Of a stretch of DNA of 64,000 nucleotides, positions 51,826 through 60,922 are shown piece after piece (position 1 is the stretch's first letter; each line of letters starts with the position of its first letter). Below the pieces are notes generated by a model. That model did not search any database, had not been told where the DNA came from, and saw only the letters and a program-made list of their open reading frames with translations. Source of the DNA: Acholeplasmatales bacterium (lineage in GTDB: Bacteria; Bacillota_I; Bacilli_A; Acholeplasmatales; Anaeroplasmataceae); assembly GCA_900767915.1 (NCBI GenBank), contig CAAGAX010000068.1, positions 28,881 to 92,880 of the forward strand, read 5' to 3'. The position numbers and the translations under genes were made by a program.

Positions 51826-52953
51826 ATGGAAAATAACGAAAAGAAGAAGCTAATTGAAATTAAAGATTTAACAAAGGAATTTAATGGTAATATTGTTTTA
51901 AAGGGTATATCTTTAGATATATATGAAAATGAGTTTGTTACCTTTTTAGGACCATCAGGATGTGGAAAGACAACTACACTTAGAATTATAGGTGGCTTTG
52001 AAACACCTACATCTGGTTCGGTATTATTTGATGGTAAGGATTTATTAAGTATTCCACCATATAAAAGATTAACAAATACTGTTTTTCAAAATTACGCATT
52101 ATTCCCTCATATGAATGTATATGATAATGTTGCATATGGACTTAGAATTAAAAATAATATGAGCTTAGCTAATAGAATTAAGACATATTTTAAAAAGAAA
52201 AAAGATCCAAGTGTTAAAACGTATAAAGAGCTTGAGGATGAAATAAGTGAAAAGGTTTTAAAAATGTTAAAGCTTGTTAATCTTTCAGGCTTTGAAAAAA
52301 GAAATGTATCTAAGCTTTCAGGTGGACAACAACAAAGAGTTGCAATAGCACGCGCATTAGTAAATGAGCCTAAGGTATTATTACTTGATGAATCATTAGG
52401 TGCATTAGATTTAAAGCTTAGACAGGAAATGGAATATGAGCTTAAGCAAATTCAAAGAAATTTAGGAATTACCTTTATTTTTGTTACTCATGATCAAGAG
52501 GAAGCTTTAACTATGTCTGATAAGGTTGTTGTTATGAATAATGGAGAGATCCAACAAGTAGGAACACCAATTGATATTTATAATGAGCCTGCAAATAGAT
52601 TTGTTGCAAATTTCATTGGAAAATCTAATATTATTGATGGAATAATGAAGCAGGATTTATTATGTCATTTTGATAATCAGGACTTTGTTTGTGTTGATAA
52701 GGGCTTTAAGGAAAATGAGAATGTCGATATTGTGATTAGACCAGAGGATATTGATATTGTAAAGCCAGATCAAGGCTTTATAAATGGAGTTGTTGTTTCT
52801 GAAACATTTAAAGGAGTCCATTACGAAATTACAGTTTCAACTGAATTTAGAGAATATTTAATTCATACTACTGATTATCATAGCGTTAATGAAAAAGTAG
52901 GAATTACATTTACACCAGATGATATCCATGTAATGGAAAAAATGGAGTGGTAG
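51826..52953 (+). CDS. potA: Spermidine/putrescine ABC transporter ATPase PotA
   Basis: 375 residues. Walker A GPSGCGKT at 42-49, Q-loop [13 protein letters not shown], signature LSGGQQQRV, Walker [13 protein letters not shown] (the DESL form is typical of PotA), and a C-terminal TOBE domain. Between the conserved VAYGLR and the next helix there is an insertion of about 25 basic residues (about 107-135, with [11 protein letters not shown]), which standard PotA lacks. potB starts one base after its stop. Confidence 0.95.
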   Translation: MENNEKKKLIEIKDLTKEFNGNIVLKGISLDIYENEFVTFLGPSGCGKTTTLRIIGGFETPTSGSVLFDGKDLLSIPPYKRLTNTVFQNYALFPHMNVYDNVAYGLRIKNNMSLANRIKTYFKKKKDPSVKTYKELEDEISEKVLKMLKLVNLSGFEKRNVSKLSGGQQQRVAIARALVNEPKVLLLDESLGALDLKLRQEMEYELKQIQRNLGITFIFVTHDQEEALTMSDKVVVMNNGEIQQVGTPIDIYNEPANRFVANFIGKSNIIDGIMKQDLLCHFDNQDFVCVDKGFKENENVDIVIRPEDIDIVKPDQGFINGVVVSETFKGVHYEITVSTEFREYLIHTTDYHSVNEKVGITFTPDDIHVMEKMEW

Positions 52954-52954
52954 A

Positions 52955-53791
52955 ATGAAGAAAAAAATTAATAGCTATACTCCATTTTTAATACCTTATA
53001 TTTTATTATTGGTAGTTTTTATTGTACTTCCAATGATTTTTATTGTAACCTATTCAGTTTTAGAAAAAACATCAGCTTTGCCTATTTATACTTTTAAGAT
53101 TGAAAACTATACTCAATTTTTTTCATCTTGGATATATATTAAATGTATTGGAAAAAGCTTATATTTAGCTTTAATTTCGACTATTACTTGTTTATTAGTA
53201 TGTTATCCAATTGCATATTTTATTTCTAAAAGAAAGCCTGAAACTCAAGGTGTTTTAGTTTTATTAATTACTGCTCCTATGTGGATTAATATGCTTCTTA
53301 GAACTCTTGCGATTAAACAGGTTTTAGATGGACCTATACTAAAGCTAGTACAGCTATTTAATCCTGATATTACTATTCTCATTGGAAATGATTTTTCTGT
53401 AATATTAGGTATGGTTTATAATTATATACCTTATATGCTATTACCAATATATACTATTTTATCAAAAATAGATCATAGATTAGTTGAAGCATCTACTGAC
53501 TTAGGTGGTAAAAGCATTCATACATTTTTACATGTTATTTTTCCATTATCATTATCAGGTGTAGCCTCTGGATGTACTATTACCTTTTTGTCAAGTGCGA
53601 CAACTATTACTATAACTAAGTATTTAGGAGAAGGTAGATATTTCTTAATTGGTAATTTAATTGAAACTGAATTTATTACTAATTCTAGATGGGGCTTTGG
53701 TAGTGCTATTTCCTTAATTTTATTAATAATTATTATGATTGTAATGTGGGGATTTAATCGTATTGGTTATAGTGAGGAGGAAAATATATGA
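52955..53791 (+). CDS. potB: Spermidine/putrescine ABC transporter permease PotB
   Basis: 278 residues, six membrane segments. The EAA loop is LVEASTDLGGKSIHTFLHVIFPLS, and the first outside loop has the PotB-like YTQFFSSWIYIKCIGKSLYLA. Length is normal. Its end overlaps potC (ATGA). Confidence 0.94.
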   Translation: MKKKINSYTPFLIPYILLLVVFIVLPMIFIVTYSVLEKTSALPIYTFKIENYTQFFSSWIYIKCIGKSLYLALISTITCLLVCYPIAYFISKRKPETQGVLVLLITAPMWINMLLRTLAIKQVLDGPILKLVQLFNPDITILIGNDFSVILGMVYNYIPYMLLPIYTILSKIDHRLVEASTDLGGKSIHTFLHVIFPLSLSGVASGCTITFLSSATTITITKYLGEGRYFLIGNLIETEFITNSRWGFGSAISLILLIIIMIVMWGFNRIGYSEEENI

Positions 53792-54576
53792 AAAGTACTA
53801 AAGCAAAAATTTGGTCTAAGGTATTAATGATTTTATTCTTTATTGCTTATTATTTACCTCTTTTAAGTATTGTTGTATTTAGCTTTAATGATGCGAAAAG
53901 TGTAACTCACTGGGGTGGATTTACATTTGATTGGTATAAGGACCTATTTACTAATACTAGATTATTAAAAATAATATTTATGACTTTATTAATTGCAGTT
54001 GTATCTACTATAATTTCTATTATTATAGGTACACTTGGAGCGATAGCCTTAACTAAAACAGGAAGAAAATTTAGAAAGACAATATTACAAATTAATAATT
54101 TACCTATTATGAATCCTGATATTGTTACTGCAATTGGTTTACTATTATTATTTGTTTCATTAAGTGTAGAAAAAGGCTATATAACTATGCTTATTGCTCA
54201 TATATCATTTTGTACGCCTTATGTAGTTGTTACAGTATATCCTAAGCTAAAAAGCTTAAATCCTAATTTAATGGAGGCATCAATGGATTTAGGTGCTAAG
54301 CCATTAAAGGCTGTTAGAACAGTTTTATTACCACAAATGAAGGAATCTATTTGGGCTAGTGCAGCTATAAGCTTTACAATGAGCTTTGATGATTTTGTTA
54401 TTTCTTATTTTACAGGAGGCTCAAAATTAAATATTTCAACTTATTTATATACAGAGGCTAAGAAGATTAATCCTACTATTAATGCTTTATCTACTATAAT
54501 TATGCTTATAATTATATTAAAGGTTATTTTTGATAAATTAAAGGATAGGAGAAAGCAAAATGAAGAAGATTCTTAA
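53788..54576 (+). CDS. potC: Spermidine/putrescine ABC transporter permease PotC
   Basis: 262 residues, six membrane segments, EAA loop LMEASMDLGAKPLKAVRTVLLPQ, and the PotC motif SMSFDDFVISYFTGG in the form TMSFDDFVISYF. GAGGAGG site inside the end of potB; the 3' end overlaps potD by 17 bases. Confidence 0.94.
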   Translation: MKSTKAKIWSKVLMILFFIAYYLPLLSIVVFSFNDAKSVTHWGGFTFDWYKDLFTNTRLLKIIFMTLLIAVVSTIISIIIGTLGAIALTKTGRKFRKTILQINNLPIMNPDIVTAIGLLLLFVSLSVEKGYITMLIAHISFCTPYVVVTVYPKLKSLNPNLMEASMDLGAKPLKAVRTVLLPQMKESIWASAAISFTMSFDDFVISYFTGGSKLNISTYLYTEAKKINPTINALSTIIMLIIILKVIFDKLKDRRKQNEEDS

Positions 54577-55642
54577 TTTTACCTTATTATATTTATTTAT
54601 AATTTTTCTTACAGGCTGTAGTAATTCATATACTGATGCTTTAATGGTTTATAATTGTGGTGAATATATTGATCCTGATTTAATTGAAGAATTCGAAAAC
54701 GAATTTAATTGTAAGATTAATTATGTTACATTTGATTCTAATGAAACTGCTGTAACTAAAATGCAAACTGAAGCATTTGATGTAGTTATTCCTTCAGATT
54801 ACGCTATTGAGCTATTAAAGGAAAATAATATGCTACAGGAAATTGATTGGACTAAAATAAGTGATTTTACTCAAGATATGTTAGCTGATCCTGTTATTGA
54901 AATATTAGAAATGTTAAAAAATCAAGAAAATGGATTTGATTTTTTAAAGTATTCTGTTCCTTATTTTTTTGGAAACGTTGGTATTTGTTATGATAAAAAT
55001 AAGGTTGATGAAGAGGATATTCTTGAGGGATGGAATATATTACATAATGAGAAATATATGAATAAGGTCGCATATTATGATTCATCAAGAGATGGCTTTA
55101 TGGCGGCTTACAAGGAATTAGGATATTCAATGAATTCTACAAGTTTGAAGGAAACAGAAGAAGCATTTAATTGGATATTAGAAATTAGAAATAAAACTAA
55201 TTGTGCTTTTAAAACTGATGAGCTTTTATCAGAAATGCCAGATGGTAAATATGCAATTTCTTTAATGTATTCAGGAGATGCAATTTATTCTATGATGGAA
55301 GAAAATGATAATGTTGATTTGGATTTTTATGTTCCTGAAAATGGTACTAATGTCTTTGTTGATGGTATGGTTATACCTAAAAATGCAAGACATGTAGATA
55401 TGGCATATAATTTTATTTCATTTATGCTAAGGCATGAAAATGCTTTATTAAACTCTGTATATGTTGGATATGCTAGTCCAGTTAAAAGTGTTTATTTAGA
55501 AGCAGTTACTCCGGATGGAGAGTTTTATGATTATAAGGATTATTATGAGGTAACTATTCATAAAAATGATGAAATATATCGTTATAATCCTAATATGACT
55601 ATTCTTTTAAATGATTATTGGACTAAGCTTAAGTTGTCATAA
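54560..55642 (+). CDS. potD: Spermidine/putrescine-binding lipoprotein PotD
   Basis: 360 residues. Lipobox LTGC with Cys20. The mature protein begins with the PotD-type pattern VYNCGEYIDPDLIEEFE; Trp of the usual NWGEY is Cys here. The DVVIPSDYAIELL and VPYFFGNVGICYD regions are typical. It binds polyamines outside and delivers them to PotBC. No strong terminator is seen after its stop. Confidence 0.93.
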   Translation: MKKILNFTLLYLFIIFLTGCSNSYTDALMVYNCGEYIDPDLIEEFENEFNCKINYVTFDSNETAVTKMQTEAFDVVIPSDYAIELLKENNMLQEIDWTKISDFTQDMLADPVIEILEMLKNQENGFDFLKYSVPYFFGNVGICYDKNKVDEEDILEGWNILHNEKYMNKVAYYDSSRDGFMAAYKELGYSMNSTSLKETEEAFNWILEIRNKTNCAFKTDELLSEMPDGKYAISLMYSGDAIYSMMEENDNVDLDFYVPENGTNVFVDGMVIPKNARHVDMAYNFISFMLRHENALLNSVYVGYASPVKSVYLEAVTPDGEFYDYKDYYEVTIHKNDEIYRYNPNMTILLNDYWTKLKLS

Positions 55643-55753
55643 TATTCATATTGATTTTGGATGATTTATTCCTCCTTTTTCTAATATGTAAAAAAATCTT
55701 ATTTTAAATTTAATAAAAATATAGTACAATATAAGGTGATTGGAGGCTTTATT

Positions 55754-56578
55754 ATGAAATATAAAATTGTAGTTGATAGCTCATCAGATTTATTAAATGA
55801 TTATATTGTTGATGATGATGTTTTATTTGAGGTAGCACCTTTAACAATACATATTGGAGATAAGCATTTTATTGATGATGAAAATATTAATATAAATAAA
55901 ATGTTAGAAGCTTTAGATTCAAGTGTTAAAGCTACAACATCTTGTCCTAATCCTAATGATTATTTAAAATGCTTTGATGGAGCGGATAATATTTTTGTTG
56001 TAACTATTTCATCTAAGCTATCTGGTTCTTATAATAGTGCTTTAATTGCATCTAATTCAGTTGAAGGTAAGAATATTTTAGTTATTGATTCTAAGCTAGT
56101 TTCAGGAAATATTATTAGAATTGTAGATGAGCTATATAGATTAATTAAGGAAGGCTTAACATTTTTAGAGATAAAGGATAGAATATTAAAATTTAGAGAT
56201 AATGAAAAATTATTTTTTGTATTAGACAAATATGATAATTTAATTAATAGTGGTCGTTTACCTAAGGCTATTGCTTTTGTTGCTTCATTATTAAAAATTA
56301 AGCCTTTATGCTATGGAGAGGATGGAGAAATAAAAATTCTTCATAAGGTTAGAACTAGAAGATTAGTTATTAATACATTAATTGATATAGTTATTAAAAC
56401 TGCAAAAGAAAAAAAGAGTGATAAATGTATAATCACTCATTGCTTAGATGAAGAAACTGGTCTTCATATTAAAGAAAAGCTATTAGAAGCTAATGTATTT
56501 AAGGAAGTTGTATTACTTCCTATGCGTGGTTTATGTTCATTCTATTCTTTAGAAAAAGGAATAATTGTTAGCTTATAA
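55754..56578 (+). CDS. DegV family fatty-acid-binding protein
   Basis: 274 residues from the ATG at 55754, which has GGAGG 7 bases upstream; the GTG at 55736 lies before that site. DegV fold motifs: KIVVDSSSDL at the start, TSCPNPNDYL, VVTISSKLSGSYNSA, and FVLDKYDNLINSGRLPK. DegV/FakB proteins carry fatty acids to the FakA kinase; this could be a FakB, but FakA is not in the window. Ends in a shared terminator region with the MATE gene. Confidence 0.92.
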   Translation: MKYKIVVDSSSDLLNDYIVDDDVLFEVAPLTIHIGDKHFIDDENININKMLEALDSSVKATTSCPNPNDYLKCFDGADNIFVVTISSKLSGSYNSALIASNSVEGKNILVIDSKLVSGNIIRIVDELYRLIKEGLTFLEIKDRILKFRDNEKLFFVLDKYDNLINSGRLPKAIAFVASLLKIKPLCYGEDGEIKILHKVRTRRLVINTLIDIVIKTAKEKKSDKCIITHCLDEETGLHIKEKLLEANVFKEVVLLPMRGLCSFYSLEKGIIVSL

Positions 56579-56592
56579 TCTATTTATTGAAA

Positions 56593-56626
56593 GAGCGTGT
56601 GAATTTTTCACACGCTCAATTTTTTG
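56593..56626. terminator. Shared terminator of degV and the MATE gene
   Basis: 11-base-pair GC-containing stem 56593-56603 with 56607-56617, loop TTT, then AATTTTTTG. The TGA stop of the minus-strand MATE gene lies inside the hairpin (56608-56610). Confidence 0.85.
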
Positions 56627-58035
56627 TTATAATCTATAATTTTAAAGGCCTTTCTTTCATAATATAAAACTACAGGTATGTATACTAGATTAACTAATAT
56701 CCAGCTTATTGGAAATACTGCATATAACCAAAAAATAGTATGGAATGATGGTATATTAAATATAGTTGTAAGAAATAATATTCTTAAGCCTGAACATCCA
56801 ATCATTGTTATAATTGCTGATGGAGTTGAGTATTTCATTCCTCTTAGATAGTTACTGTTAATATCCATCCAACCATCTAAAAAGTAAGTAAATGCCATTA
56901 TAAATAAGCGCTCTTTTCCTGCATCTAAAGCATTTTTAATAATGACTCCATCTGATTCCTTAACGAATATTGATAAAAGCTGATAAGGAATTAACCCACA
57001 TGTTATAGAACATATTATCCAAAAGATCATCATCCATATGAATGAATACCAATAGCTTTTTCTAATATTATTCTTTTTACATGCTCCAAAATTTTGGCCT
57101 ACTAATGATATTATTCCAACTGCAAATGCATCTAGCATTGCGAAAATATAGCTTTCTATTTGCTGGCTTGCAGAAGCTCCAGCTAATATTTCATTTTCAT
57201 TGATAGGTATTCCATTAATTGTATAATTATGAATTGTATATAATGATGATTGAATTAATACATTAGGTATACAAAATGCTAATCCTTGAATACCAGCAGG
57301 CAATCCTATTTTTAATATTTCTAATAATTCTCTTTTATCAATTTTTAAATCCTTTATTTTTAATCTAACAAATCCTTTTTTATTAAACATAAATAATAGA
57401 ATAATTAAAATTGCAGATACAAATTCTGATAATACAGTTGCATATGCTACACCTTTTACATCAAGATTTAAGCATCTTACAAAGATAATATCAAATGTTA
57501 TATTTATAATTCCTGATAGCATTAATACGAATAAAGGCTTTTTAGAATCTCCTAAGGCTCTTAGTATTTGAGAACCATAATTATAAATCATTAAAAATGG
57601 AACACCTATAAAGTATATCTTTAAGTATATTGTAGCATTATTAATAATTGAAGAAGGAGTATCCATCCAATTTAGAAAAAAAGGTGACATTAAAAAGCCA
57701 AATAATCCAAATAAAATTCCTCCTAAAAATGCTATTATAAACGATGTATGTAATATTTTATTAGCTCTTATAGAATCATTAGCACCTTTAGCTACTGATA
57801 TACATACATTTGATCCTGTAGCTAATGAGACTAAAACGGTTATTATTAAATTAATTAAGGCTGAATTTGAGCCTATTGCTGACATTGAAAGACTTCCACC
57901 ACCAAATGTAGATACTGTCCATAAATCTACAGTAGTATATAAAAGCTGTAAAATTGTAGTTGCCATTAATGGTAATACAAAAATTGGAACCTTCCAAAAT
58001 ATATTCCCCTTTGTTAGGTCTAATTCACTAGTCAT
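56608..58035 (-). CDS. MATE family efflux transporter
   Basis: 475 residues, twelve membrane segments. N-terminal LPLMATTILQLLYTTVDLW, the middle IYFIGVPFLMIYNYGSQILRALGDSKKP, and the second-half GASASQQIESYIFAMLDAFAVGIISLVGQN are typical of the DinF/NorM-like MATE group in Firmicutes. It probably exports cationic drugs or dyes with sodium or proton exchange. GGAGG site; strong promoter at 58064-58091. Confidence 0.93.
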   Translation of the reverse strand: MTSELDLTKGNIFWKVPIFVLPLMATTILQLLYTTVDLWTVSTFGGGSLSMSAIGSNSALINLIITVLVSLATGSNVCISVAKGANDSIRANKILHTSFIIAFLGGILFGLFGFLMSPFFLNWMDTPSSIINNATIYLKIYFIGVPFLMIYNYGSQILRALGDSKKPLFVLMLSGIINITFDIIFVRCLNLDVKGVAYATVLSEFVSAILIILLFMFNKKGFVRLKIKDLKIDKRELLEILKIGLPAGIQGLAFCIPNVLIQSSLYTIHNYTINGIPINENEILAGASASQQIESYIFAMLDAFAVGIISLVGQNFGACKKNNIRKSYWYSFIWMMIFWIICSITCGLIPYQLLSIFVKESDGVIIKNALDAGKERLFIMAFTYFLDGWMDINSNYLRGMKYSTPSAIITMIGCSGLRILFLTTIFNIPSFHTIFWLYAVFPISWILVNLVYIPVVLYYERKAFKIIDYNKKLSV

Positions 58036-58063
58036 TATTTTACCTCCAATTGTAACTTAGGAT

Positions 58064-58091
58064 ATTATATCACTTAAAAATAAAATGTCTA
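58064..58091 (-). promoter_or_regulatory. Promoter of the MATE gene
   Basis: Read on the minus strand: TAGACA (58091-58086), 16-base spacer, TATAAT (58069-58064), with TG one base before the -10. Confidence 0.72.
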
Positions 58092-58147
58092 GTCACTCAA
58101 TATTTTTTTTAAGGATAATATATATAAATATAAATAGAGGTGATAGC

Positions 58148-58249
58148 TTGAAAATTTTACTTGTTGAGGATGATAAGACCATGAGTTTTGCAGTTGTTGT
58201 GCTAAGCTTATTTAAGCTTAATAGATTTAATATATTTATCAAAAGTTAA
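58148..58249 (+). pseudogene. Remnant of an OmpR-type response regulator N-terminus
   Basis: From a TTG after GAGGTGAT the frame reads L-K-I-L-L-V-E-D-D-K-T-M-S-F-A, the unmistakable start of a receiver domain with its acidic pair, and then drifts into unrelated sequence and stops after 33 codons. No phosphorylation-site Asp, no DNA-binding domain and no kinase are found downstream. It is best read as the decayed 5' end of a lost two-component system. Confidence 0.6.
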
Positions 58250-58612
58250 TTTAATTAAATTGATAAAAAGAGTAATGTTTGGAAGATTTAAATTTGAGAT
58301 TTTAAAAACTAAAATATTATTACATGAATTTGAATTTGAAATTGTGTAATAGTATTTTCTAAAGAGATATTTGTAAGAGATCTATAGAAAGAACCTTTTT
58401 ATCGCTTAAAATACAAGCAAAAACTTTACCACTTTGGTTTAAATTATGGTATAACATTATTTTAAATTAATCGATTTTGGAAAAATCTACATTTTGAGTG
58501 TCATAAGTCGGAAATCATTTTGAACCTTGTTTTTAAAAATATTTTCTTGTTTAGAAATCGTTTTTGTGATAATCTATTATAGGTAGATATTTTATAAACG
58601 AGGAGTAATACA

Positions 58613-59170
58613 ATGATTAAGGTTAATGACTTAAAAAATGGTATTGTTATTGAATATGATGGAAAGCTAATGCAAATTTTAGAATTTATGCATGTGCTTC
58701 AAAATAAGGTTGCCTATGTTCGTGTTAAAATGAAGGATTTAAGAACAGGTGCAGTTATGGAAACAGCTTTAAAGGGATCTGATTCTGCTTTTAAAAGATG
58801 CTATATTGATAAGAAAAAGATGCAATATATTTATTCTACAGGAGAAGCATTTGTTTTTATGGATGGCGAATCTTATGATCAAATTGAAATTCCTGCTGAA
58901 AGATTAAAATGGGAAAAGAATTTTTTGCAAGAGGGTATGGAGGTTACAGTTCAATTTTATGAAAATGAAATTTTGAATGTTGAGCTTCCTGATAAAATTA
59001 CATGCCTTGTTGCTAATTGTGAACCAGCCGTTAAGGGAGATACAAAGACTAATGCATTAAAGGATGCATATTTAGAATCAGGCTATTTAGTAAAAGTACC
59101 TATGTTTATCAATCAGGATGAGGAGATTATTGTTTCTACAATAACTGGAGAATACGTTTCTCGTGCTTAA
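58613..59170 (+). CDS. efp: Translation elongation factor P
   Basis: 185 residues, normal length, three domains, ending in the usual GEYVSRA. It relieves ribosome stalling at proline runs. The domain I tip loop, usually HVKPGKGAAFVR, reads HVLQNKVAYVR here: Lys32 is kept at the place where Bacillus EF-P is modified, but PG and the following Gly are replaced (QN, Val) and one residue is lost. The rest (LRTGAVMETALKGSDS, VELPDKI, GDTKTNA) is standard. CGAGGAGT site before the ATG. Confidence 0.96.
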   Translation: MIKVNDLKNGIVIEYDGKLMQILEFMHVLQNKVAYVRVKMKDLRTGAVMETALKGSDSAFKRCYIDKKKMQYIYSTGEAFVFMDGESYDQIEIPAERLKWEKNFLQEGMEVTVQFYENEILNVELPDKITCLVANCEPAVKGDTKTNALKDAYLESGYLVKVPMFINQDEEIIVSTITGEYVSRA

Positions 59171-59177
59171 TTATAAT

Positions 59178-59213
59178 AGCTATCTACTATTGTGGATAGC
59201 TTTATTAATTTTT
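59178..59213 (+). terminator. Terminator after efp
   Basis: 59178-59186 pairs with 59193-59201 (9 pairs including one G-T), then TTATTAATTTTT. It lies just before the hypB remnant. Confidence 0.6.
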
Positions 59214-59223
59214 GGTAGGAAAT

Positions 59224-59681
59224 ATGAGTTTATTAAGGACAATTGAAATTCATGAAGATGTTATGGCTGATAATAAAAAACAAGCTAAAAAAGTTAGAGC
59301 TTATTTAAAAGAAAATAATGTTTATATGCTTAATTTTATGTCTAGCCAAGGTAGTTGTAAAACTACGACATTAACGTACTTAATTATGCTTTAAAGGATA
59401 AAAAGAGAATCGCATTAATGAATGTTGATATTAAAAATGATAATTATCAAGAACAATTCAAACTAAAATTAATGTTCGAGCTTTAAAAATAAATGATGGT
59501 GCATTATGTCATATTGATGCTGATATGACTAAAAGAGCTATTGATTATTTTTATTTTAATTCGATTTTTGCAAAGATAGAATTTTAAGTTTGAATCCTAA
59601 GGCTAGGATATTTAAATAAGTGCGAAAACTGGTGAAGGAATGAATGAATTTATTGATTGGCTATTAGAGGGGATGAAATAA
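59224..59681 (+). pseudogene. hypB: hypB pseudogene (hydrogenase nickel-incorporation GTPase)
   Basis: ATG at 59224 opens M-S-L-L-R-T-I-E-I-H-E-D-V and NVYMLNFMSSQGSCKTT, the HypB N-terminus and P-loop (normally SSPGSGKTT; Pro and the Gly before Lys are lost). The frame stops at 59394. Further HypB pieces follow in other frames: ALKDKKRIALMNVDI (from about 59390), LKINDGALCHIDADM (from about 59483), LSLNPKARIF (from about 59590) and SAKTGEGMNEFIDWLLEG up to the TAA at 59679. At least three frame changes and a deletion of the middle (about 80 codons, with the other GTPase motifs) are needed. Its stop still overlaps the next start (TAATG), so it was once coupled to the aminopeptidase gene. Confidence 0.85.
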
Positions 59682-60562
59682 TGAATTTTAAAATGGAACC
59701 ATATAAAAAATGTTGGTGTGGTAGTGGTAAGAGCTATAAGAATTGTCATATGGATTTTGATTTAAAGGTATGTGAAGCTGCTAAGAAATTAAATGCTTTA
59801 GTACCTACTAGAAGAATGATTAAAACAGAGAATGATATTAATGGTATAAGAAAGGCTTCAATTATTAATAATGGATTGTTAGATATGATTTCTGAAAGAA
59901 TTAAAGTAGGAGTATCTACATTGGAAATTGATAATTGGTGTTGTGATTATTTAAAGGAGCATCATGCTCATAGTGCTGATTTTAATTATCAAGGATACCC
60001 TAAAAGTATTTGCACATCTATTAATGATGTTATTTGTCATGGTATTCCTAATGAAAAGGATATATTAAAGGATGGAGATATCATTAATGTTGATGTTACT
60101 ACAGAATATAAGGGATATTATGCAGATGCATCTCGTATGTTTATGATTGGAAATGTAAGCCAAGAAGCCGAAAGACTAGTTAGAGTGACAAAGGAATGTC
60201 TTGAAATTGGTATGGCTCAAATTAAACCATTTGAATCTCAGGTTAGAGATATTGGTATCGCTATTGAAAAGCATGCGAAGGCTAATGGATATAGTGTAGT
60301 TGAGGAATATTGTGGTCATGGAGTTGGATATAAAATGCATGAGGATCCTTATGTATTACATTATGCGACATATCAGCCATCAGTATTATTAGTTCCTGGT
60401 ATGGTTATTACGATTGAACCTATGATTAATCAGGGCATTAAGGGGATTAGATTTAAGATTGGTGATACATGGAGTAGCTATACTAAAGATGGTAAATTAA
60501 GTGCTCAATGGGAGCATACTATATTAGTTACAGAAACAGGCTATGAGGTATTAAGTAAGTGA
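59681..60562 (+). CDS. map: Methionine aminopeptidase type I with SEC-C zinc motif
   Basis: 293 residues from the ATG at 59681 (GGGGATG site; the TTG at 59657 is less likely). An N-terminal SEC-C zinc knuckle, CWCGSGKSYKNCH (Cys11, Cys13, Cys22, His23), is followed by the peptidase with metal ligands Asp138, Asp149, His213, Glu246 and Glu278 and substrate His120. It removes the start methionine. Firmicutes often have a SEC-C form beside a plain form; no second copy is in the window. The ATG overlaps the stop of the hypB remnant. Confidence 0.95.
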   Translation: MNFKMEPYKKCWCGSGKSYKNCHMDFDLKVCEAAKKLNALVPTRRMIKTENDINGIRKASIINNGLLDMISERIKVGVSTLEIDNWCCDYLKEHHAHSADFNYQGYPKSICTSINDVICHGIPNEKDILKDGDIINVDVTTEYKGYYADASRMFMIGNVSQEAERLVRVTKECLEIGMAQIKPFESQVRDIGIAIEKHAKANGYSVVEEYCGHGVGYKMHEDPYVLHYATYQPSVLLVPGMVITIEPMINQGIKGIRFKIGDTWSSYTKDGKLSAQWEHTILVTETGYEVLSK

Positions 60563-60845
60563 AAAAATCTTACATTTCTAATTTTAAAATGTTAAATAAT
60601 CTTAGAAATGGATAATAAAATGAATGATTGTAATATTTTAGCTTATTTTAAAGAAAAGAATAAATAAATTATTTAAAATAAATATTGAAATTCATATTAC
60701 AGCTAAGAAAAAGAACTAGTATAGTAAAAGTAAAGTCAATTATTACTTGAATATATGATAATTTTTTGGCGTAAAATCTAATGCTAATGGGTTACTATTT
60801 TATATAAAGTTATAATGAATAATAATGTTATTACTTTAGAATTAG

Positions 60846-60871
60846 AAGCGTGGAAGACTACGCTTTTTTTC
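60846..60871 (+). terminator. Terminator before the KwaB-like gene
   Basis: AAGCGTG (60846-60852) pairs with TACGCTT (60859-60865), with one G-T pair, then TTTTTC. It ends the map transcript, far from its stop. Confidence 0.7.
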
Positions 60872-60900
60872 TTGTAAAAAAAAATAGATAGTGATAAAAT
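60872..60900 (+). promoter_or_regulatory. Promoter of the KwaB-like gene
   Basis: TTGTAA (60872-60877), 17-base spacer, TAAAAT (60895-60900) with TG one base before it. The -35 starts directly after the T run of the terminator. Confidence 0.65.
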
Positions 60901-60922
60901 ATGCCAAGAAAGAGGTTTTGTT

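Larger units (their letters stand above)
58036..58612. other. 577-base intergenic region before efp
   Basis: Contains the MATE promoter, the receiver-domain remnant (58148-58249), a possible extended -10 TGTGATAAT (58565-58573) for efp, and otherwise no gene. 58275-58349 has a 24-codon open frame with no ribosome site. The middle (58350-58550) shows no structure I can support. Confidence 0.55.
60563..60922. other. 360-base intergenic region
   Basis: 60563-60840 shows no supported gene or repeat; short open frames of under 20 codons only. Then a terminator (60846-60871) and at once a promoter (60872-60900). Confidence 0.5.
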
